Shown piece by piece: positions 10,122 through 19,865 of a stretch of DNA of 64,000 bases. The stretch's first letter is position 1; every line of letters starts with the position of its first letter. Location: positions 1,484,204 to 1,548,203 of the forward strand of contig CM030935.1 in the NCBI GenBank assembly GCA_018136815.1. The letters run 5' to 3'. This stretch comes from Isochrysis galbana. Lineage: Eukaryota; Haptophyta; Isochrysidales; Isochrysidaceae. The position numbers were made by a program, and so were the translations under genes. Under the pieces are notes generated by a model that was given only the letters and a program-made list of their open reading frames with translations, did no database searches and was not told the DNA's origin.

Positions 10122-10277
10122 ATGTCCGCTCCGTCGTCGCGCTCGCCCTCGCCCAAGCCCGTCCTCCCGCCTTTCTCTGCTGAGGAGGTGGTCCAGCCCG
10201 TCATTGGCCACCCCCCAACTTCCGCCGCGCCTCTCGCCGCTTCCCTTCCGCCTTCCGTCCCCTCTGTTCCCATCTGA
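10122..10277 (+). pseudogene. Gypsy gag N-terminal fragment
   Basis: Encodes 51 residues beginning MSAPSSRSPSPKPVLPP, similar in start and upstream leader (runs of TCGTTCTCG) to the gag starts at 43849 (+) and 51063 (-). The frame stops at 10275-10277 and the rest of the element is absent. It is a relic of the methyltransferase-bearing gypsy group or a close relative. Confidence 0.55.
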
Positions 10278-10300
10278 GGTAGTGGTAACCTCGGATCCGT

Positions 10301-10620
10301 CAGCGACGGTGACTAGTGACTAGCCTGCAAGGAGGGGACATAGAAACGCAAACAACTCCTAAAACAAAAAGGTCGATCGCGGATGCGACAGCAGCAGCGC
10401 AGCAGCTCAAGGCCCGCGGTCGGTGGGACTCCGACGTCGCCGGGATCTACGCTCGGGACACGGTAGCGCAACAGTTACGCAAGGCCGACGCAATCGCCGC
10501 AGGCGCGAGCACCAGCCTCAAGGAGGCCGTGCGCCGTGCCAACTTGGAACTTGGGTCCAGCCCGCCACATACTAGCGGGTCAGCAGAAGGGCCGGGATCG
10601 TCCTCTGGCTCTGGTGTCTC
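10301..10620 (+). pseudogene. Possible tyrosine-recombinase C-terminal fragment
   Basis: Starts with the right copy of the ~93-bp direct repeat and encodes QLKARGRWDSDVAGIYARDT followed by a helical, Ala-rich tail. The pattern R-G-x-W-x-S-D-x-x-x-x-Y resembles the region around the catalytic Tyr in the recombinases of DIRS/Crypton-type elements. No catalytic Arg or His upstream is present, so it is at most a remnant. The frame runs to 10810 but the last part is low-complexity. Confidence 0.35.
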
Positions 10621-11193
10621 TTTGTGTAGGAGTGATGCGCCCCTCGTGCGGCGCTGTAGCGGTAGCGGACCCTTAGCACATCTTCTCCTACCTTGCTTAG
10701 CCGTCCTATTCTTATTCATGCTAACGGGAGGCGCGAGGCGCTCCGGGCTCCGGGGCGGGTTCATCGAGCCCGGCGGCCCGGCGGCCCGGATCTCTTTTAA
10801 AACAAACTAAGAACTATGAGCCTCCGCGCATCGGCACATGCCGCTAGCAGAATATCATTAGTCTAGGCCACGCCAGGCTCCAGTTACCCTCAGAGAGCGC
10901 TCCCACGGATCACGGAAAAACGTGAACGAGGGGGCGACAATCAGCAGACGGCGCGGCGTTCAAAAAGATAAAGACGGGCAGGAGAAGGGTTTTTTTCTCT
11001 CTCACCCCTCTTCTTCTTCTTCTTCTTCATTTCTTGGTGTTCTTGATCTTTTCACTCTTGCTCCCTCCACCCTCTCTGTCTCTTCTCTTCTCCCTCTCTA
11101 TTCTCCTGCTTCCTCCTCCTCCTCCTCCTCTCCCTCTCTCTTCCCCTCCCCCCCACTTCTCTTCCCCGCATCGGCGGCCGAGGGAGCGGCGCG

Positions 11194-12884
11194 ATGGGTT
11201 GGCTCAAGTACGCGGCGTGCCTCGCGTTCGGGCTGTGGGCGGCGCCGGCGGTGCGGCAGGTGGAGAAGCTCTCGCTCGATGACATCACCGCCTGGGCGGG
11301 CAATGGGCCGCTCGCGGACTCGGGAGCGCCCTTTATGGGAGTCTATTACTTCCATGGTGCGCAGCACAGAGGGGGAGGGAGGGCGAGGAGGGACAGAGGA
11401 GGGAGAGAGAGGAGAGATGGAGGAGGGAGGGAGGAGGGAGGCAGAGGAGGGCGAGGAGGGCGAGGGGGAAGGCAGGAGACAGATAGAGAGAGGGAGGGCG
11501 AGGAGCGGGGAGGAGAGTGATAAGAGGGCGGAGAGAAAACACGGAGAAGGAGGGAAAGGAGGGAAGGAGGAGCGGGAGGACGTAGAGGGGGGTGGAGAGG
11601 GAAGGCAGCGAGACGGATGGAAGAGAAGTGTGGAAAGGCGGAGGCGGTGGCAGAGCCAGACAGAGTTGCAGCCGGAGAGCCAGATGGAGAGAGGCAGAGA
11701 CGGACACTGAGACGGAATGCGGAGAGGACGTAGAGAGCCGCTGACAAGGCCCTCGAGCCTGATGATGTGCAGCCGTAGCTCACACCGGGCGCGCGCGCCT
11801 CCTCCTCTCTCAGGCATGTCTGGCGTCCTGCTCGGAGACTTGACTTACTGTACGTCGTGGGACTCCACCACGCGCATCCTGCGGTGTACATTCTATGACA
11901 AGACGACAATCTTCCCTGATGGCAGCATTTCCAGGGCGGAGCGTGCGCTTGACACCTCGCCCACGCCGCCACTGAGTGGCATTGGTGCCTTTCGCCTCTT
12001 CAGCTTCCTTCACTACGCGGTAGACTTCCATTTCAATGAGCAGCTAACTAAGGCAACTGTCGTGGCACGTCCCATGTTGTTCTCGTAAGATGCCCTTGCA
12101 TTGATTTGGCCATGCGACCACGACCGTCTGGGTGGCTATTTTTGCCGGGAACTGCACAGTCTGCTCCGTGTCCGAAGACCACCACCCCTTCATACAGGTT
12201 CATTCAGCGACTCTTTTTTGAGGAAACCCTGGAAAAGGTTGCCTCGAAGGAGTTCACTGCCGGTGCGCTCAGCCACTTGAACACTACTCCAATCCCGCAG
12301 GAGAGTCTTGTCTGTCTCACAGAGGCATATATCACGAATGTCCGTGCTCCCAGCCCGGGATGCCTCGTGTAAGCATGTCGGGTAATATGAGGCGCTCCAA
12401 TGTGTCAGCCATCCCATTACGTCTCGGCACATGTGCCATCGTAGGGCCGTGGTTCAAATCTGAAAAGGACATCTCGCTTAGTGGCGCCTGGGTTCGCAAC
12501 AATTACGCCCCACCGACGGCCTCCGAGCCCTCTACCGGCTACGCTCTGCTCCCGGTACGCCTGCCTTGGGAATGGCTTGATGGAGCCATTCGTGGTAATG
12601 TAGAGAGCAAGCGTGTTAGGCCAAAGTGATCAGGGTGTCCCTTGCATCAGCGATGGTGCATAATGAGCTCAGGCAGTTGAGCAAGAGCACTTGCACAGAA
12701 GAGTATGGTTCTACGTCATTCTCTAGCAATACAACGTTTGGGACACTTGGTACTGAAACGCTCACACCTACCAACCATATTCTTCTTGTAGGTTCTGACG
12801 AAGAAGGGCGGTTTAAACAAGGCGAATCTTGCGCGCGCAAAGGCCAAGAATCCTAATGGAGACGTGGTCATCCGTGTCAAGTGA
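11194..12884 (+). CDS. Unknown secreted/ER protein, five exons
   Basis: Modelled exons: 11194-11356, 11814-12084, 12198 to about 12368, about 12410-12554 and 12792-12884 (stop TGA). Junction 1 gives ...YYFH-G-MSGVLLG and junction 4 gives ...ALLP-VLTKKGG, both in frame; the boundary between exons 3 and 4 does not resolve in frame and is uncertain. The N terminus MGWLKYAACLAFGLWAAPA looks like a signal peptide. Later segments include LTYCTSWDSTTRILRCTFYD, FFEETLEKVASKEFTAG and NPNGDVVIRVK at the C terminus. No family is recognised. A pyrimidine-rich tract (about 11000-11165) lies just before the ATG, and intron 1 is strongly purine-rich. The first donor is GTGCGC. Confidence 0.6.
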
Positions 12885-13624
12885 GTGGCCCAGCCTTCTA
12901 CCTAGAGGTCCGGATGTTGGTGAGGTCATTTGAAGCCGGGCCATCATTCTGACTTGCGTCCAACATCCAAGCGGTTGTAAACACTTCGAGGTCGTCATCT
13001 CTATTTACGCAGCCTTAGCGCTGCACAATTTCGCCCTTATATGCTGCTGTTGACCAAGTTACGACTTTATACAACCATGCCGTGTGCGAATCCCCACCGG
13101 CGTACTTACTTTGGTGTAGCCCTTGTCATAGCACACTAGCGCAATATTAGGTGGTACCCGCAAACGATGTTGTGAAGGGAGGACGGGAGAGCCTCCGACG
13201 CCGCAAGCAAACGCGTCGACGCCAGTCTTGTAGACTGTAGACTAGCAGTAGCGCTAAGTTTGCATCATGTATCATGTATCCGTATATAGCATATAGGAGC
13301 ACAGGGATTCGCTCGCTACACAAGGGGTGCCTTGCCTCTACGGGAACGAGTCACCGGTGGGCGGCGCAACGGACAAAGACTCTGCTCCTCGACTCGCACT
13401 GCATCCTACTGGGGAGGGGTTGCTCAAATCGTACGCACTACGCACCCATCGGACACTGTGCTCAGAGAGAGGCGGCATGTGAGTTCCGCTGCCCCGAGGC
13501 ACGGAAGGCGGAAGGCTCGCCGACACCCCACCACATGCTGTGGTTCTGTGGAGTGGCGGGGCGGAGTGCGGAGTGGTAAGAGCAAAGAGGGGGGGCGGGC
13601 GTGTCTGGCCGGGGCGAGCGGCGT
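12885..13624. other. Intergenic region downstream of the secreted-protein gene
   Basis: Probable 3' flank of the preceding gene. No further gene or repeat family was recognised; the open frames here lack coding character. Confidence 0.4.
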
Positions 13625-13728
13625 GACGGATCGAGCATGACCACTGGCTCGATATGCGATGATACGGAAGGGCGAAACGATCGGTGGGAGGCGCGGCGGA
13701 TATGGCCAGGAGTGATGGGATGGCGGGC
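13625..13728. repeat. Dispersed repeat shared with 49893-49990
   Basis: About 100 bp starting TGACGGATCGAGCATGACC and containing a purine-rich stretch with GGGAGGCGCGGCGGA recurs after the R300 repeat near 49893. The MITE at 13730 has inserted at its right edge. Confidence 0.6.
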
Positions 13729-13729
13729 C

Positions 13730-14197
13730 TAGTTGGGCTGTCAGTCCGTAAGCTTACGGTGGTTTTGAGCTTACACTTACATCAGTACTTACATCAGTAC
13801 TAATATCAGCTTACACCCCTATTATAACTTCTAGTATCGCTATTATTATACTTATACTTACTAGGGGGTGTTCAGCGTGCAGCGCGTGGCGCGCGCGCAA
13901 AGGGGAGGGCAGCGCAAATAAACAGAGAGCACGAGTTGGCAGGTGCATGTGAAGAGGCCAAGAGTCCAAGGTGGTGGTGGTGGGGGGTGGGCAGCTAGTA
14001 GGAGAGATAGGCAGGGGGAGGGAGCGGGCTGGCGCGCCTCTGCGCTTGTTCGCAGGGCTCGTTCTCGTTCCCGCTCCGGAGTTTTGTTTTTAGTTTTATT
14101 TTTGAACTGGCAGCCTAGGAACTAACATTAGTATATCAGCTCCTGGGGAGCTAATACTAATGCATCAGTACTAATATCAGTACTTACAGCCCAACTA
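13730..14197. mobile_element. Non-autonomous TIR element (MITE), Mutator-like target size
   Basis: Ends are the inverted repeat TAGTTGGGCTGT (left) and ACAGCCCAACTA (right). The flanks carry the direct repeat GGATGGCGGGC (13718-13728 and 14198-14208), an 11-bp target duplication with one extra base on the left. Subterminal regions hold repeated ATCAGTACTTA/ACTAATATCAG words. It has no coding capacity. Length and 9-11 bp duplication fit Mutator-type MITEs, but the short TIR leaves this open. Confidence 0.6.
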
Positions 14198-14204
14198 GGA
14201 TGGC

Positions 14205-14310
14205 GGGCTGGACCACCTCCTCAGCAGAGGAAGGCGGGAGGACGGCGCGGGGAAAATTCTGTGCCGCAAGAATGCCCCGCGCGGACTCGAAACGGCCGCG
14301 AGGGGGAAGT
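14205..14310 (-). repeat. Gypsy gag scrap joined to a GCGCGGGG hairpin repeat
   Basis: 14205-14245 is the reverse complement of the gag start at 10160-10201 (shared words GGACCACCTCCTC and GGCGGGAGGACGG). It is joined to a ~60-bp unit with GCGCGGGG/CCCCGCGC arms that recurs at about 55578-55636. Both are relics; the 60-bp unit may mark a recombination point or an unknown element end. Confidence 0.55.
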
Positions 14311-14546
14311 GAGAAGCAGAGACCTCAGTATAAACATACAGAGATTAGAATGAGCATCCACGATGCATGAGCAGCTGGCATCTGGAGATGGATGGATGTA
14401 TCCACGATAAATGGGTCAGCAGGGCAGTCTGATTCTGGCAAGCCATCAGGCATGCCATGAGCATGGGTGGTTCCTCCCCTATGGCAGGGGAGGAGTGGAG
14501 AGAGGTGGGGGCTCGTGCCCCTCCATGGGCGAACTAAGTATGCAAA

Positions 14547-16431
14547 AAAAAAATCTTGAAGGTGCCCGCTACGCTACTAAGGACACACACTCACTCGCGC
14601 TCCCGGTGTCACCGCCTATACCCCTACCTCTACTCCCTCGCCCGCTCCCCCCCTCGTTCCTTTTTCTTCGGTTTTGGGGGGTCGGCCCATGTACACTACT
14701 TTGGGCCTAGCGTTTGTGGGAGGGGAGGGGCAGGCCTCTTGCGTTCGTTGCTGCGATAATAATAAAACAACTGAGCGTTAGTACCACTACTCCCACTAGC
14801 CCGGTACTATCACGACACCCCTCAGCGCCCTTGCCCGCACGCCTTGAAGTGATGGCACAGACACATACACATATGCATCCCTTCAAATCTCCCCCCTCGC
14901 AAACCCCCGGCTCCCATTATAACTCCCCACAAGTTACAATGAGGGAAAACCCATCGAGGCGGACCGGTCGACGCCGGCCGACTCTCCGGGGAAAAACACC
15001 GGGGGGGGGGGGAAGGGACTTCTCGTCGTGAAGCAGAACGGCCCTTACAGCTCGCGCCGCGAGCAGTCCTCGAAGAAATAAATGACTGCGCCCCCCGATA
15101 CCTGCCACAGGGACGTCTTGAGCCACTCCCTTCTTCTCGCCCCTCCTGTCGCCAGCCGTCCCCCTTCGCCCGTTTGCTAACGCAAACGGGGCCCGTTTCT
15201 TACCGCACTCCATCGGGGGGGGCGCAAATTCCCCCCCCTCTCTCTCTCCATTCTCCTCCGCCCCTCTCCCTGCGGCGCGTCGCCATGCGGCGCGCCACGG
15301 CCTGCTCTCAGAGGGCCTTTGGGGGCTCCCAGAGGGCCAGCAAGGGCAGCTCAGGGGGCAGTGGAGGCTGGGGCTCAGCCCCTGGCCCCCCTGCCTCTCC
15401 CACGCTTGCCACGCTGGCCATTGGAGCCTCCCAGTGGCCTCTGTATGCCTGGCGACCAGGGGAGGGGGGGGAGTCAGCTCGAGGGCAGGCCCATGCTGGG
15501 CGTGGGAGTGCGAGTCTCGGCCCGCGCCCACTAGGGGTCTGGGCCAGAGTGTTGATTGCCCAGCCCCTGCCAAAGGGCAGGGGCTGGGGTTGATTGTACG
15601 GGCCCACCCCGGGGGGTGTCCGCGATGGAGAGAGGGGGGCGCGAGGCCCCCATTGACCCCCACTTATAAAAGTAGGTTGCGTTCGTTGCTGCGATAGTCT
15701 CGGGCCTTGTCCGTCCCTGTGTGGGGGCCAGGCCCCTCGGCCTTCCCCATTGGAATTCTCCGGCTTTTACCATATATGCCATCTGTCAGTCGGCTAGTGG
15801 GAATAGTAGAGGCTACCGCTGCTCTGCCTAGTCCGTTGCGGCAAAACCACGAGTCCAAGATTTGCTTCCAGTTTGCTTGGCGCGCGTCGAGGTAGTTGAG
15901 AATCCATTTGGCCCTGAGGGCTTGCACGTGTTGGGTCCAATCCAAGAGGCCCAGCCCCATGTTAGGTCCGTCCCGGTCGTCGCTCGCCAACGGTAGTGTT
16001 GGGTTTTTACCCATTGGAGTTTACGACCCGTCCTATGGTTCGTCCAAAGTATTAGGTCAATCTGAGCCTTCATGTGACCATGGAACCACCCTGGTGGCAC
16101 CAATGTTTGCATCCGGTATCGTGGGATAGAGTATATTAGGAAGTTTGCCACTTTAGTTTTGCCGTGAATCGAAAGAGCGCTGGCGATCGGTGCGTATGCC
16201 GCCGTTCTCCGAGCGACGCGGTCCGCTAGGGACCTCCAGAAGGATTTGATCGCCTTTTCGTCGCCTAGCGGCACTCCTAAGATTGTCGCGTATTCGCCCG
16301 CTTTTAGCCATCTGAATCGCTTGAAGTCTTCCGGGGGGCTCTTTCGTCTCAGCGCTCCCATCTTGAGTCCCTCGAACTTGTTTTCATTGGGCTTTCCGCC
16401 CGTCGCCTCTGCGTATCGGTCGACCCATCTG
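14547..16431 (-). mobile_element. 5'-truncated LINE fragment with target duplication
   Basis: Flanked by CTAAGTATGCAAA (14534-14546 and 16432-16444), a 13-bp target duplication. Reading on the minus strand from 16431, it encodes the RT-thumb/C-terminal region of a LINE polyprotein (RWVDRYAEATGGKPNENKF, ILGVPLGDEKAIKSFW, then after a frameshift near 16000, MGLGLLDWTQHVQALRAKW), homologous to 31340-31960 of the full-length LINE but diverged. The 3' UTR ends in a T-run in sense orientation (A-run at 14547 in the given strand). Element S2 has inserted into its 3' part. Confidence 0.85.
14759..15676 (-). mobile_element. SINE-like element, family S2, complete copy
   Basis: Flanked by a perfect 20-bp target duplication, TTGCGTTCGTTGCTGCGATA (14739-14758 and 15677-15696), inside the LINE fragment. 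Sense is minus: it begins ACCTACTTTTATAAGTGGG, runs through the common GC-rich module (CTCAGGGGGCAGTGGAGGC) and ends at TTGTTTTATTATT. A related copy lies at about 52145-53110. No coding function is apparent. Confidence 0.85.
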
Positions 16432-16465
16432 CTAAGTATGCAAATAAACTTAGTTGCCAAAACAA

Positions 16466-16731
16466 GCAACAAGGCTAGAAGACACGTTATCGCCGGAGGG
16501 GAGAGCTGCCGCTCCCTCCTCCCCTCCCTCCTCCCTCTTCCTCCTCTCTTCCCTGCGGCACGGGCCCATGGCGCGCGCATGCGACCCACCTTCAGGTCCT
16601 CAGGTGGCCTACAGGGACCTGGGAGCTCACTCAGCTTAGGGGGCAGGTGAGGCGCCTAGGGCTTGGCCCTGGGGCCCCTTACTTATGTCTGCCTCCCTCG
16701 TTGGCTCTCTGCGCCCCTGCTGAAGGTCGAC
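16466..16731 (+). mobile_element. SINE-like module fragment, family D
   Basis: From ACACGTTATCGCCGGAGGGG through GCGGCACGGGCCCATGGCGCG, this matches in reverse the sequence at about 45500-45730. It shares the GC-rich central module of the S families. Ends are not defined. S3 has inserted at its right side. Confidence 0.55.
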
Positions 16732-16749
16732 TTAGCTGGCTGGGGGCTC

Positions 16750-17621
16750 AAAACTACTTTTATAAGTAGGAGGCCAATGGGGGCCTCGCGCCCCCCTCTC
16801 TCCATCGCAGACACCCATTGGGTGGGCCTGCACAACCAACCTCAGCCCCTGCCTGCTGGCAGGGGCTGAGCTGACACCAATCTGGCCCAGGCCTTCGCCG
16901 AGCGCGCGCCGCGCGCCGCACGCATTCGCCTGAACCGGCCCCTAATCGTACTGACCCACCCCCCCACCGCTGAGCCACAGACCAACAGGGCCGCCAGGAG
17001 GGCACCCAGGGCCAGCGAGGCGAGCGAGGGAGAGGCAGGAGAGGCCAGGGGCACTGCCCCAGCCTCCACTGCCCCCTGAGCTGGCCCCGCTGGCCCTCTG
17101 GGAGGCCCCGAGGGGCCCCCCAGAAGGGGGCCATGGCGCGCGCATGCGACACACGCCCGCAGGAGAGCGAAGAGAACGACGGAAAATGAACGACAAAAAA
17201 AACGACGTGATCTGGCCCCCAAACCCCAAATAGGTAAGATAACCGCCCGTTTGCGATATACTAACGGGTTGACACCCCGCGCGGCGGACAGACACCGCGA
17301 AAGAGCGGCAGCAGACGAAGAAGGGCCGCAGGGCGGGGGCCGAGACCCCCCGAGGACACGATAAGATGGTTTCAAAGGGCGTTTACGCTTGTCTTCCACA
17401 GGCGAACACCCAACAACACAGGTCTGCCCCAGCCCACCCCTTGCGCTTGGCCCGTCGTAGTGCACGCGGCCCCCCCCCCCCGATACCAAAGACAAAGGAA
17501 TGAAGGGGGTAGTGTAAAGGGAGTGAGTGTTCTGGGGTATAGGCGATGGCATGAGTCGGTACCGTGAGTGCGTGGTCCTTTATAGCTAGCGGTAGTAGCC
17601 TGAATCTTCAGATGTTTTTTT
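16750..17621 (+). mobile_element. SINE-like element S3, complete, with T-tail
   Basis: Flanked by TTAGCTGGCTGGGGGCTC (16732-16749 and 17622-17639), a perfect 18-bp target duplication. Sense is plus: 5' end AAAACTACTTTTATAAGTAG (a short palindrome), GC-rich central module in reverse order to S2, then a 3' half matching the LINE 3' UTR at 14570-14740 (GGTCCTTTATAGC, GGGGTATAGGCG), ending TGAATCTTCAGATG followed by a T-run. It looks like a SINE-type chimera whose tail is recognised by the LINE machinery. Confidence 0.85.
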
Positions 17622-17639
17622 TTAGCTGGCTGGGGGCTC

Positions 17640-17911
17640 CTCATCAAGGGGTCCATGTGAGGAGGGTTCGATCAGAGCGACAAGCTAGCCAGCGCGGGCC
17701 AGGTCGTGCGATTCAAGCCCAGCTCTCTGGGAGAGTCCGGGCAATTTGGATGAGTCCCACTTGCATGCCAAGAGGGAACGTAGGGGGGTGGATGGTTCTC
17801 GCCTCCCATGAGGGGAGTCGAGAGATTGTGGGGGCGCGAGGTCCCCTCCCATGGCGACCAATCATAAGATTAGTTCTTAGTTTTTGGGTGAACCAAGTGC
17901 AATTTAGTTGC
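17640..17911 (-). mobile_element. SINE-like 5' module fragment
   Basis: Ends at 17911 with GAACCAAGTGCAATTTAGTTG-like sequence, a diverged form of the family palindrome, preceded by a CCTCCCATGAGGGGAG hairpin and GGTCCCCTCCCATGG, the same order as in other S elements. The 3' end is not defined. Confidence 0.5.
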
Positions 17912-18407
17912 CTAATAATGCAGCATGACGACAATGGCGCACAAGGATAGGGATAGGCCTCTGGCTACAAACAAGCTGCAACGCGATACGCTTTGAGCAC
18001 CAATAATGCTGAATGACGCCACAGACGGCTGCAGTTGCACCGCGAAACGTAGAAGAGTGCACAGGAATGCAGCCGCGCACAGCAATTCGTGCGCAGCAGC
18101 ATTACGAAATCTATGCTGCTGAGCAAAACGTAAAACAGCCATTGGCACAAAAGACAATGACACTGGGAACCCAACCAATCAGTGCCGCAATGCACGCGGG
18201 TCGGCGGAGCGCTCGTCTTATGTGTGCTTCCTTTGGGCATTGAATCTACGCTAGCCAGCAGACGGCATGGATCAGTTGGCGCGCATCCCATAAGAATGCT
18301 TGATACGATTCAAGGATCGGCGACATGGCATTAGCCTGTGATAGGCACGGTAATGGTAGTTGCCGTGCGGTGCTACCGTAGGTGACAACAACACAACGGG
18401 AGATTTG
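17912..18407. other. Intergenic, 3' side of the dioxygenase gene
   Basis: No gene or repeat recognised. It probably includes the 3' UTR of the minus-strand gene to the right. Confidence 0.4.
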
Positions 18408-19487
18408 TCACTCGCGGGGCTTCTTGGGGATTGTGTTCAGCCCGAGGCGTTGAACAATGCGACCCACCTCCGTGTCCTCGTCGGTCAGCCGACTTACTCT
18501 CGGCCGACTACCTTTTCGAGTCATCTTGCTACGTGTCGTAGACACTCGCACATTTCCACGCCTGGACTTTCCTTCCCCTGCGTGCTGGGACGGCCACACT
18601 AACGGAAGGAGTTCATGCCTAGCTGGCGTCCCTGGTTTGACATCCTTCACCCAGTCTCGCCATGACTCGCCGTCTTCGTCATCGAACTGCGTGTCGGCGG
18701 GAAGGCGAGTGGCACCATCCGCAAAGTAGGAGGCGGTGAATGCCATTCGCTGAGAGGGCTGCTCATTCGGTGGTGCACAGTGTAGCGTCCAGCCGTGATG
18801 CCAAGTAGCATCTCCTAGAGCAAAAGCAGGTTCGTCCACCGGTTCAGGATACCTGTGGCTCACATCGCCAATCAAACGCGGATCGCCACGCCAGAATGAG
18901 AGCGAAACATCGCGGTGAGATCTCGGGGCATACAAGAGAGATGTGCCCCCACGAGAATGGGAGGGAATCGGGTGAAGCGGAATCCATACCGTGATAAAAT
19001 GGTTGGTGTCAAGCGGTGCCATAGCTAAGTCAGCGTGCCAGTTGGTCTGGCCGTCACCCGGACGCTTTACGAAGAGTGAGTCCTGGTACAGGCGCAGGCG
19101 CGACGGTTGGCCTGGGAGTCCCACTCCAAGCAGCTCGGCCGCCGTGCCCGCGAGCGCAGGCGAGCGGACGAGCCTGGCGACTTCTTCCGACTCGCGGTGG
19201 AGATTGAAGAGCTGAAAGAAAGGGACACTTCCCTCGGGAAGCTCGGCAATCTTCGCCTTATACTTGTGGAGGCGGACGGCAGCGGACGAGGTGCTGCGCC
19301 GTGCCTCCTCCACTGCTCCCTCGCCACAGAGAACGCGCAGCTTCTGCTCGGCCGCGCGGATCTCGTGCTTGTCGAACAGGTCCTGTAGCACTGGCGCCAG
19401 TTGTACTACCGTCTCGCGGGCCAGCAGCCCCGGCGTGCGTACGTAGCCTGCTCGCTCGAAGGCCAGCTGCCGCTCGATCGCCACCAT
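18408..19487 (-). CDS. Phytanoyl-CoA dioxygenase (PhyH) family protein
   Basis: A single-exon gene of 359 residues from the ATG at 19487 (the frame is open eight codons further to a GTG). It belongs to the Fe(II)/2-oxoglutarate-dependent PhyH family. The iron ligands are visible as H151-x-D153 in QTNWHADLAM and the distal His in GWTLHCAPPN (H236), with R247 in SQRMAF as the likely 2-oxoglutarate-binding Arg. WIPLHPIPSHSRGGTSLLYA is the family core strand. The length fits algal PhyH proteins. The substrate cannot be told from sequence; the N terminus shows no clear targeting peptide. The C-terminal 60 residues are basic and may be lineage-specific. Lies between a repeat-rich stretch and R300 repeats; no operon-like neighbours. 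Confidence 0.88.
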   Translation of the reverse strand: MVAIERQLAFERAGYVRTPGLLARETVVQLAPVLQDLFDKHEIRAAEQKLRVLCGEGAVEEARRSTSSAAVRLHKYKAKIAELPEGSVPFFQLFNLHRESEEVARLVRSPALAGTAAELLGVGLPGQPSRLRLYQDSLFVKRPGDGQTNWHADLAMAPLDTNHFITVWIPLHPIPSHSRGGTSLLYAPRSHRDVSLSFWRGDPRLIGDVSHRYPEPVDEPAFALGDATWHHGWTLHCAPPNEQPSQRMAFTASYFADGATRLPADTQFDDEDGESWRDWVKDVKPGTPARHELLPLVWPSQHAGEGKSRRGNVRVSTTRSKMTRKGSRPRVSRLTDEDTEVGRIVQRLGLNTIPKKPRE

Positions 19488-19865
19488 CGACGGAGCGAAC
19501 GACAGCACCACAAGGACGTGAACGGAGTCACTCTGGGTACTTTACTCCCCCTCCCTGACGCGTGACGAGTTTTCTTCTTGTTCTTCTCGGATGAACGCCG
19601 CCGTCCGCTGCTTGTCGCCCCTTGTTCACGTTTCCGTGTGTGCCGCTTTCTATGGGGTCACTGGAGCCTGGCGTGGCCTAGACTAATTATATCGTACTAG
19701 GGCCGGCTGCCGCTCCACCCTTAGAAAACAAGGGGGCGAAAGGGGATGGTGGCGGGTAAGCTTGAGCACTAGTAGTGGTGTGTGTGTGTGAGCGTGGGGC
19801 TAGCGTCGCGCGAGGCGGGAGAAAGAGGGCGCGGAGCGACGCCCCTCGCGCGGGGCTGCTCCCTT

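Larger units (their letters stand above)
14410..16456 (-). mobile_element. SINE-like element 5' module, split by a LINE insertion
   Basis: 14410-14546 holds the 5' module typical of the S families (GGCAAGCCATCAGGCATGCC, a CATGGCAGGGGAGGAG hairpin, GGGCGAACTAAGTATGC). Its terminal palindrome is interrupted after GCAAA and resumes at 16445 as TAAACTTAGTTG. Removing 14547-16444 restores the usual end. The element is therefore older than the LINE fragment inside it; its 3' part is missing on the left. Confidence 0.7.
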
